A DNA stretch of 12,720 nucleotides, taken from Desulfovibrio sp. GTDB taxonomy: Bacteria > Desulfobacterota > Desulfovibrionia > Desulfovibrionales > Desulfovibrionaceae. The notes beneath the pieces were generated by a model, which saw only the letters and a program-made list of their open reading frames with translations, did no database searches and was not told the origin of the DNA. A program made the translations under genes and the position numbers. Positions 7,993-12,720 of this stretch are shown here, piece by piece. Numbering within the stretch: position 1 is the first letter of the stretch; every line of letters starts with the position of its first letter. Location of the stretch: contig DONZ01000160.1 of NCBI GenBank assembly GCA_003512875.1, forward strand, positions 1-12,720. Reading direction: 5' to 3'.

Positions 7993-9309
7993 TTAAGCCT
8001 TGTTCTTGGGAAATCCGAAGCTGATGGATAAGATGACGGCAAGAGCAAGAAGAATGCAATACCAGTTGTTCACGGCAATTTCCATAGGCGATATTTTGGA
8101 TAGGGAACCTGCAAGCAAAAGCTGGGCGCCATAGGGGATAAGTCCCTGAAATACGCAGGAAGCCATATCGAGAATGCTTGCGGAACGGCGGGGGGCGATT
8201 TTGCTTTTGTCTTTGATTTCTTTGGCGAGCCCGCCTGTTAAAATAATGGCGACAGTATTGTTCGCAAGGCAAATATCGGCAAAGCTCACAAGGGCTGCTA
8301 TGCTCCATTCACCGGTTTTGGGGCTGTGTTCGTCGCTGTTCTTTTTTGCGAATTTGTCAATGGCTTGCAAAACAAAGGCGATACCGCCGTTTTGTTTGAT
8401 AAGTTCGCCAAGTCCGCCAAGCATCATGGAAAGTATCATAATCTCGTTCATGCTTGCGAAACCGTTGTAAACGTGTTGGCTGAACGTTAAAAATCCGTAA
8501 TCTTCAATGGAATAAATGCCGATTATGCCGCTGAAAACTATTCCGGTCAAAAGAACGACAAAAACATTCACTCCGCAGACTGCCATGACTAAAATAGTAA
8601 TATACGGAAGAACTTTTATAAATTCGTAGTCGTGAATTTCAACGGCTGAGGGGCTGGATGTCGTAAAATAAAGAAGAACGATAGTGACAATTGCGGTTGG
8701 CAGGGCGATTTTGGAGTTAAAAATGAACTTATCTTTCATTTCACAGTTTTGTGTTCTTGTCGCCGCAATGGTGGTGTCGGAAATCATGGAAAGGTTGTCG
8801 CCGAACATTGCTCCGCCTACAATCACGCCAAGCATAAGCGCAGAACTGATTTCTGTCTGTGAGCTGATACCGAGCCCGATCGGGGCGATGGCGGCTATGG
8901 TTCCCATACTTGTTCCCATTGCTGTGGCAATAAAGGCGGCAATAATGAAAAATCCGGGAACAATGAAATCAACGGGGATTAAAGACAGCCCGAAATTCAC
9001 TGTCGCGTCGACGCCTCCAATGGATTTTGCCACGGCAGCGAAAGCGCCCGCCATAATATAAATGAAACTCATGGTAATGATATTGCTTTCGCCGACGCCT
9101 TGCAGGAAAAGGGCGATTCCCTGGTTGAGCTTGCCTTTGAACTGCGCGATGGCGATAATGATGGCAGGAACGATAGCGACGGCGGCGGAAAGCTGATAAA
9201 ATGCCATATTGACATTTTGAAAGGTTAAATATGCACCGGTTCCTATGAAAAGTATTAAAAATACGATAAGTGGCAATAAAGCAGAAGCTTTAGGGCTTGG
9301 TGTATTCAT
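7993..9309 (-). CDS. nhaC: NhaC-family Na+/H+ antiporter
   Basis: This 438-residue inner-membrane protein belongs to the NhaC family, which exchanges cytoplasmic Na+ for external protons; some relatives exchange organic acids or amino acids instead. About 11-12 hydrophobic segments run through the protein. Family hallmarks are ATAMGTSMGTIAAIAPIG (roughly residues 128-145) and GDNLSMISDTTIAATRTQ (from G170), with D171, N172 and D178 in the transport core, followed by a charged stretch with CEMKDKF. A second-half motif, DICLANNTVAII, is also typical. The ATG at 9309 is preceded by AGGGAG at five bases, a strong ribosome binding site. It is the first gene of a probable operon with the two Na+ symporters, where it could recycle the Na+ they bring in. 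Substrate assignment as Na+/H+ is by family only; the gene symbol names the family, not a proven orthologue. Confidence 0.87.
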   Translation of the reverse strand: MNTPSPKASALLPLIVFLILFIGTGAYLTFQNVNMAFYQLSAAVAIVPAIIIAIAQFKGKLNQGIALFLQGVGESNIITMSFIYIMAGAFAAVAKSIGGVDATVNFGLSLIPVDFIVPGFFIIAAFIATAMGTSMGTIAAIAPIGLGISSQTEISSALMLGVIVGGAMFGDNLSMISDTTIAATRTQNCEMKDKFIFNSKIALPTAIVTIVLLYFTTSSPSAVEIHDYEFIKVLPYITILVMAVCGVNVFVVLLTGIVFSGIIGIYSIEDYGFLTFSQHVYNGFASMNEIMILSMMLGGLGELIKQNGGIAFVLQAIDKFAKKNSDEHSPKTGEWSIAALVSFADICLANNTVAIILTGGLAKEIKDKSKIAPRRSASILDMASCVFQGLIPYGAQLLLAGSLSKISPMEIAVNNWYCILLALAVILSISFGFPKNKA

Positions 9310-9338
9310 AGCGGCTCCCTGTTTTAGAGTTTATATGC

Positions 9339-9368
9339 AGTATTACTATATCAAAATATCTTAATACT
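9339..9368. promoter_or_regulatory. Inverted repeat and AT-rich promoter region upstream of nhaC
   Basis: AGTATTA (9339-9345) and TAATACT (9362-9368) are perfect 7-bp inverted arms around an AT-rich centre, 30-59 bases before the nhaC ATG. On the minus strand this segment contains TTGAGT, then TATAGT 15 bases later, and further on TATAAA preceded by TTGATA at a short 13-base spacing. None is an ideal promoter, but this is the most promoter-like stretch near the gene, and the dyad could be an operator overlapping it. Confidence 0.35.
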
Positions 9369-9373
9369 CAAGT

Positions 9374-9391
9374 ATTTTTTAACAAAATTGG
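9374..9391. repeat. Imperfect 18-bp AT-rich dyad upstream of nhaC
   Basis: The sequence TTTAACAAAATTGGTAAA pairs with its own reverse complement at 14 of 18 positions, in the form TTTAnCAAnnTTGnTAAA. It lies 65-82 bases before the nhaC start and resembles the perfect palindrome at 9542-9557. It could be a regulator binding site; in such AT-rich sequence it could also be chance. Confidence 0.3.
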
Positions 9392-9541
9392 TAAATTTTT
9401 TATGGAGAATGTGCTTGAATGGATACCGCTTTTTTAAATTATGAGTTTATTCATGAATGAAACATTGACATCCTGAAAAGGATATTGAAAAAAAGAAAAT
9501 ATGCCGGGGTGAGGATAGAAAAGAAAAAAATACGTATTGAA

Positions 9542-9557
9542 TTTACAAATTTGTAAA
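9542..9557. repeat. Perfect 16-bp palindrome TTTACAAATTTGTAAA
   Basis: The sequence reads identically on both strands, with half-site TTTACAAA. A further half-site (TTTACAAA, 9582-9589) lies 24 bases beyond, and the same octamer occurs on the minus strand at 7941-7948, just before NSS copy 2. This is the form expected of a dimeric repressor operator. No regulator gene lies in the window, and I do not recognise the motif as belonging to a named regulator. Confidence 0.4.
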
Positions 9558-9608
9558 AATAATGCTTTTGCTCTGATAGTTTTTACAAAATTAATTTTTC
9601 TGCCGCGG

Positions 9609-9638
9609 AAAAGGGGGTATTCCCCCGTTCAGGGGAAT
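9609..9638 (-). promoter_or_regulatory. Two overlapping, mutually exclusive hairpins (attenuator-like)
   Basis: Read on the minus strand, ATTCCCC (9638-9632) can pair with GGGGAAT (9625-9619) around TGAACG. Alternatively GGGGG (9626-9622) can pair with CCCCC (9617-9613) around AATA, followed directly by four U residues. The shared G run means only one stem can form at a time, the layout of an antiterminator and terminator pair. The site lies about 300 bases upstream of nhaC on its strand. The U tract is short, so regulatory function is uncertain. Confidence 0.35.
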
Positions 9639-9729
9639 TGCCGGAATTGAATGTTCACATATTCCTTTTGAAAAAAGTCCTGCCGGCATGAATTCTGCTG
9701 CTTTTAGGGCGCGGTGTTTGCTATGAAGA

Positions 9730-9790
9730 GAATATAAAAAAAATGGTTAACATGAATTTTCCAAAGCGGTATGCTTTGGAAAATTCATGT
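9730..9790 (-). terminator. Long perfect hairpin behind the TRAP/zinc-ribbon operon
   Basis: A perfect 18-bp inverted repeat (9750-9767 and 9773-9790) with a five-base loop begins 13 bases after the zinc-ribbon stop codon. On the minus strand it is followed after six bases by eight T residues. This places a terminator exactly where the operon should end. The stem is longer and more AT-rich than usual and the U tract is slightly displaced, so it might instead protect the transcript 3' end or bind protein. The + strand side has no T tract. Confidence 0.6.
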
Positions 9791-9802
9791 GTCGGAACAT
9801 TA

Positions 9803-10300
9803 TCAATGCTTATAGCGCGGTTTTCTTTGATGGATACGGAAATTTTCATGGAAGACACGCAAACGCTTTTGAATGCGTTCGACACGGCGGGTGATTTCGC
9901 TTAATCCAAAATAGCCGACAGAGGCGAAAACCCCGAAGGCGGCAACCAAGATAGCCGACAAAATGAGCAGTTCATTATAGGACTTATCGTTTGAAGTAGT
10001 TTGCCATAAAAGGAATATGCAGGCAATGCAGCCGCCGAGCCACATAAGGTGGCCGCAAAGTTTTAAAAATTGTTCCAGCGGGGCGTTGTTGTAAGGGTTG
10101 ACTTCGGATAAGCCTTGCCAGTCGCGGCTTCCGCATTCGGGACAACGCGCCAGAAATTCAGGAAAAACCGTTTTGCATTTGGAACAGACAAGCACGGGTT
10201 CTTTGCCGTGTTTCTGCAAACGCCGTTTTTTTTGGAACGTATGGATAGGCCTGTTGAGTTTCGGAATGGTGTTTTTATGGGTGTTTTTGGTAAATCGCAT
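9803..10300 (-). CDS. Small zinc-ribbon protein with two membrane segments
   Basis: This 165-residue protein has a very basic N-terminus (about residues 1-33), then a zinc ribbon with C39, C42, C53 and C56 (CSKCK and CPECGS), then two hydrophobic segments near residues 82-102 and 110-134. It ends in an Arg/Lys/His-rich tail. It is therefore probably an inner-membrane protein with a metal-binding domain on the cytoplasmic side; its role is unknown. The ribbon spacing resembles the N-terminal ribbon of RadA-type proteins, but no ATPase domain follows. The gene starts 12 bases after the TRAP permease stop. Its AAGGGA ribosome binding site begins within that stop codon, so translation is likely coupled to the permease. 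The operon link suggests, but does not prove, a role in assembly or control of the transporter. Confidence 0.75.
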   Translation of the reverse strand: MRFTKNTHKNTIPKLNRPIHTFQKKRRLQKHGKEPVLVCSKCKTVFPEFLARCPECGSRDWQGLSEVNPYNNAPLEQFLKLCGHLMWLGGCIACIFLLWQTTSNDKSYNELLILSAILVAAFGVFASVGYFGLSEITRRVERIQKRLRVFHENFRIHQRKPRYKH

Positions 10301-10312
10301 AGTTCATTTCCC

Positions 10313-12418
10313 TTATATGCTATCATATTTTGGCATTTTTAAAGGTTTAACCGTATTGGGGCGCGCTTTTTGCGTGCAATAAACGAAAACCATAAGTGCC
10401 ATGCCGACCAGGGAGCCGGCATAGCGGTATTCATAAGGGAGAATAAACCCGGTGATTAAAAACGGATTGAGGAAAAGAACTGTGCAAAGTGCCAAAATGA
10501 TTTTGTCCAAGGTATTGTTTTTATTAACGAACCAGCCCTGTGTAAAAGAGGCGAAACAGACAGTTCCAAGGCACGTCATTCCGAAAATGAACATTCCCAT
10601 GGGGAATGAATGAATATTCCATAAAATGATGTCATGGTTGAAAAAGAACATCAAAGGCAAAATCGCCGTTCTGATGTCATACCAAAAGCCTTGGATACCG
10701 GTAGTGATAGGGGAGGCTTCGGCAATGGCGGCTCCCGCATAGGCGGCAAGGCCTACGGGAGGCGTATCGTCCGCTAAGATGCCGAAATACAGGCAAAACA
10801 AGTGGGCGGCTAAAAGCGGAACGGCAAGGTCCACGCCGTGAATATCCATATTGGAGGCAAGACGGACCAAGATAGGAGCGGTGAGCGATGCCATGATGAT
10901 ATAGTTTGCGGTGGTGGGCAGCCCCATACCCAGCAAAAGACTGGCAATGGCGGTAATGGCAAGGAGCAGTATGATATTGTTCATGGACAGGATTTCGACA
11001 AATGTCGTGATTTGCTGTCCGAGACCGAGAGAAATGCAGCCGACGATAATGCCGGCGCAGGCCGTGGCAAGGGCGACTCCCGCCATGTTGGTAGCGCCTG
11101 CCGAAAGGGACAGAAGCCATTCTTTGAGCGCCAGTTTCGCGCATTCGAAACGGGAAAGCCCGTATATGCGGTTTCGGATGAAACTTGTCCCGAGCATCAT
11201 GACGCTTAGGACGCAAATCGCTCTGAAAACGCTCATTTCGGCTGAATGCTGCGCGAAAATGAGTTCATAGAGCAGCATGCAGATAGGAATTAAAAAAATC
11301 CACCCCTCTTTGAGGGTTTCTTTGGCGTTTGGCAAGGCTGACTTGGGAAGTCCCTGCATGCCGAGCTTGCTCGCCTCGACGTGGGTGATCCAAAGCAAAG
11401 CCACATAAGACGCAAACGCGGGAATGGCGGCGGCTTTGGCGACTTCGATATAAGGAACGTTGACGTATTCCGCAATAATAAAGGCTGCGGCGCCCATGAC
11501 CGGAGGGGCGAGCTGTCCGTTGGTCGAGGCGGCAACTTCAATAGCCGCCGCTTTTGCCGAAGGGTAGCCCATTTTTTTCATAAGAGGGATGGTAAACGTA
11601 CCGGTTGTCACAACGTTTGCAATGCTCGAACCGGAAATCATGCCTGTCAGGGCGCTGCCCAAAACAGCGGCTTTGGCGGCGCCGCCTTTGAAATGCCCTA
11701 AGCCCGCAATGGCGAGCCGGATAAAAAATTGTCCTCCGCCTGCCCGTTCAAGCATGGTGCCGAACAAAACGAAAAGAAAAACGACCGTTGCGGAAACCTG
11801 CAGAGGGACTCCGTAAATTCCCTCGGAATCCATGGTCATTTGCGAAATGAAACGGGAAATGTTTGCTCCTTTGAAAGCCAGGAAATCAGGCAAATACGGA
11901 CCTGAAAAAACATACACGATAAAAACTGTGGCGATAGTCGGAAGAGCGGGACCGATAACGCGGCGTGTCGCTTCCAGCAGCAAAATGATCAGCAAAAAGC
12001 CGAAAATCAAGTCGCGGGTGATGGGAAGCCCCGCGCGTGAGGCGATACCCGTATAGTCAAGAATGATATAAAGGGCGGAAAAAGCCGCAAAAATCGCAAA
12101 AATATAGTCAATAACGGTAACTCTGTTCATCGCCAGCAAAATGCGCTTGTCCCAGTCGCCTGTTTTGCCTTGCTTGAGCATGGGAATATTGAGGTAAACC
12201 AAACTGATGGCAAAAGTCAAATGAATTGCACGGACGAAAATGGCGTCAATAAGAATGAAACCTGCTGACGCGAGTTGGAATAAAGACCACATGAGCCCGA
12301 TAATGAGGGTCAGGTTTTCTGTAAAGCCGGAGCCTTCCCCCCGAAGCCCGTGCTCGACCTTGAGCATTTCTTCGCGATAGGAGTCGGGTTTAAATGCTGA
12401 TTCTTTTTTTCTTTTCAT
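10313..12418 (-). CDS. TRAP transporter fused permease (DctQ-DctM, TAXI type)
   Basis: This 701-residue protein is the membrane part of a tripartite ATP-independent periplasmic transporter, which imports a solute delivered by a binding protein using an ion gradient, usually Na+. The first roughly 170 residues form a DctQ-like four-helix part, followed by a DctM-like domain of about 12 segments with the two-fold family motifs. The first half has SGSS (262-265) and STNGQLAPP (298-306), and the second has GMGLPTTANY (497-506) and DDTPPVG (550-556). A fused Q-M permease of about 700 residues, with the binding-protein gene upstream, is typical of the TAXI subclass. AAAGG about seven bases before the ATG supports the start. 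The end of a TAXI-type binding protein lies 86 bases upstream with two terminator-like hairpins between, and the zinc-ribbon gene follows after 12 bases. The substrate is unknown. Confidence 0.93.
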   Translation of the reverse strand: MKRKKESAFKPDSYREEMLKVEHGLRGEGSGFTENLTLIIGLMWSLFQLASAGFILIDAIFVRAIHLTFAISLVYLNIPMLKQGKTGDWDKRILLAMNRVTVIDYIFAIFAAFSALYIILDYTGIASRAGLPITRDLIFGFLLIILLLEATRRVIGPALPTIATVFIVYVFSGPYLPDFLAFKGANISRFISQMTMDSEGIYGVPLQVSATVVFLFVLFGTMLERAGGGQFFIRLAIAGLGHFKGGAAKAAVLGSALTGMISGSSIANVVTTGTFTIPLMKKMGYPSAKAAAIEVAASTNGQLAPPVMGAAAFIIAEYVNVPYIEVAKAAAIPAFASYVALLWITHVEASKLGMQGLPKSALPNAKETLKEGWIFLIPICMLLYELIFAQHSAEMSVFRAICVLSVMMLGTSFIRNRIYGLSRFECAKLALKEWLLSLSAGATNMAGVALATACAGIIVGCISLGLGQQITTFVEILSMNNIILLLAITAIASLLLGMGLPTTANYIIMASLTAPILVRLASNMDIHGVDLAVPLLAAHLFCLYFGILADDTPPVGLAAYAGAAIAEASPITTGIQGFWYDIRTAILPLMFFFNHDIILWNIHSFPMGMFIFGMTCLGTVCFASFTQGWFVNKNNTLDKIILALCTVLFLNPFLITGFILPYEYRYAGSLVGMALMVFVYCTQKARPNTVKPLKMPKYDSI

Positions 12419-12433
12419 AAGCGACCTTTAAAT

Positions 12434-12458
12434 AAAAAACGTGCAAAACAAATTTTGC
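12434..12458 (-). terminator. Second terminator-like hairpin between binding protein and permease genes
   Basis: On the minus strand GCAAAA (12458-12453) and TTTTGC (12448-12443) form a 6-bp stem with a TTTG loop, then ACG and six T residues (12439-12434). The stem is AT-rich, so alone it would be weak. It lies just upstream of the permease ribosome binding site and would be met by transcripts escaping the stronger hairpin before it. Confidence 0.45.
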
Positions 12459-12461
12459 CGT

Positions 12462-12486
12462 AAAAAAGGGGGAATTGCTTCCCCCC
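12462..12486 (-). terminator. Intra-operon terminator/attenuator after the binding protein gene
   Basis: On the minus strand GGGGGAA (12485-12479) and TTCCCCC (12474-12468) form a perfect 7-bp stem with a four-base loop, followed at once by six T residues (12467-12462). This is a classic rho-independent terminator placed between the binding-protein stop and the permease start. It would let most transcripts end after the binding protein and a minority continue into the permease, matching the usual need for more binding protein than permease. Confidence 0.75.
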
Positions 12487-12504
12487 GTATTGAGCAGGAA
12501 AGGC

Positions 12505-12720
12505 TTATTTTATTAAGCCGACTTCTTTATAATACCGTTCAGCGCCCTTATGGAGCGGAGCGGACAAACCTTCAAGCATGCCTTCTTTGGTAAGGTTGGC
12601 AAGGGCGGGGTGGAGCGTGCGGAGTTCCTCGAGATTTTCAAAAACCGCTTTGGTAAGATTATAAACAACTTCTTCGTCAACATTGGCGGAAGTGATGAGG
12701 GTTGCTTTCATGCCGACAGT
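12505..12720 (-). CDS. TAXI-type TRAP solute-binding protein, C-terminal end (partial)
   Basis: Only the last 71 codons are inside the window; the frame runs off the right edge (TVGMKATLITS at the edge). The visible part has the C-terminal pattern of TAXI-family periplasmic binding proteins: DEEVVYNLTKAVFEN, then LHPALANLT and the ending PLHKGAERYYKEVGLIK. These proteins capture the solute in the periplasm and dock on the TRAP permease encoded next. The signal peptide and ligand-binding residues are outside the window, so the substrate cannot be judged. The apparent internal Met at 12711 is not the start. Confidence 0.85.
   Translation of the reverse strand, partial: TVGMKATLITSANVDEEVVYNLTKAVFENLEELRTLHPALANLTKEGMLEGLSAPLHKGAERYYKEVGLIK

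Larger units (their letters stand above)
9310..9802. other. Long structured intergenic region without a convincing gene
   Basis: These 493 bases lie between two minus-strand genes, downstream of the zinc-ribbon gene and upstream of nhaC. The only open frames are very short (for example 11 codons from 9402 on the + strand) and lack convincing support. The stretch is AT-rich with long A and T runs, and holds several dyads listed separately: 9339-9368, 9374-9391, 9542-9557, 9613-9638 and 9750-9790. It most likely contains the end of the TRAP operon and the promoter and leader of nhaC. A small RNA on either strand cannot be excluded, but I recognise no known RNA family. Confidence 0.6.

Noticed and set aside
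9402..9437. Short + strand frame of 11 codons in the intergenic region
   Set aside because: Too short, no clear ribosome binding site, and AT-rich background makes such frames common.
10133..10186. RadA/Sms-like DNA repair protein, suggested by the zinc ribbon spacing
   Set aside because: The ribbon is similar, but it is followed by two membrane segments and no Walker A, KNRFG or Lon-like domain; the protein is only 165 residues.
12709..12711. Start of a separate 68-codon gene at 12711
   Set aside because: The frame continues to the window edge and the residues match the end of a TAXI binding protein, so this Met is internal.
1..12720. CRISPR arrays, tRNA or rRNA genes, transposons, prophage or toxin-antitoxin genes
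   Set aside because: I saw no regularly spaced repeats, cloverleaf or rRNA signature, transposase motif or terminal repeats; all long frames are accounted for by repair and transport genes.

Overview
The window reads as a piece of a Gram-negative, probably anaerobic bacterial chromosome of moderate, slightly AT-rich composition, with clear AAGGA/AAAGG-type ribosome binding sites. Sodium-driven carriers dominate: a fused TAXI-type TRAP permease, an NhaC-family antiporter and two NSS symporters. Together with an AddAB-type recombination nuclease this would fit a low-GC member of the Desulfovibrionaceae or a related lineage. That placement is an inference from gene content; no rRNA or other phylogenetic marker is present.

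Layout. (1) Positions 1-5096, + strand: a two-gene DNA repair unit. It comprises the C-terminal half of an AddA/RecB-like helicase-nuclease, whose start lies before the window, and a complete AddB-like PD-(D/E)XK nuclease with four iron-sulfur-type cysteines. Two stacked hairpin terminators at about 5100-5166 separate this unit from the convergent minus-strand genes; the second works in both directions. (2) Positions 5165-9309, - strand: an NhaC-family Na+/H+ antiporter, then two tandem, clearly duplicated NSS (sodium:neurotransmitter symporter family) genes, transcribed in the order nhaC, NSS-2, NSS-1. (3) Positions 9310-9802: a non-coding stretch of about 490 bases, unusually rich in dyad symmetry. 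It has an 18-bp perfect inverted repeat, two overlapping G/C-run hairpins that exclude each other, a 16-bp perfect palindrome and further AT-rich dyads next to nhaC. (4) Positions 9803 to the window end, - strand: the end of a TAXI-type solute-binding protein gene, a 701-residue fused DctQ-DctM TRAP permease, and a small zinc-ribbon membrane protein tightly coupled to the permease gene.

How the genes work together. The AddA and AddB subunits would form one complex that processes double-strand DNA ends for RecA-dependent repair. The carrier genes form two adjacent secondary-transport modules. The binding protein captures a substrate in the periplasm and hands it to the fused permease, driven by an ion gradient. 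The NSS pair imports amino-acid-like substrates with Na+, and the NhaC-family protein could help restore the Na+ gradient. Substrates cannot be read from the sequence.

No CRISPR array, tRNA, rRNA, insertion sequence, prophage or defence island is visible. The genes belong to known families. The least explained parts are the structured intergenic region at 9310-9802, the tandem terminator-like hairpins inside the TRAP operon, and the zinc-ribbon protein attached to it.
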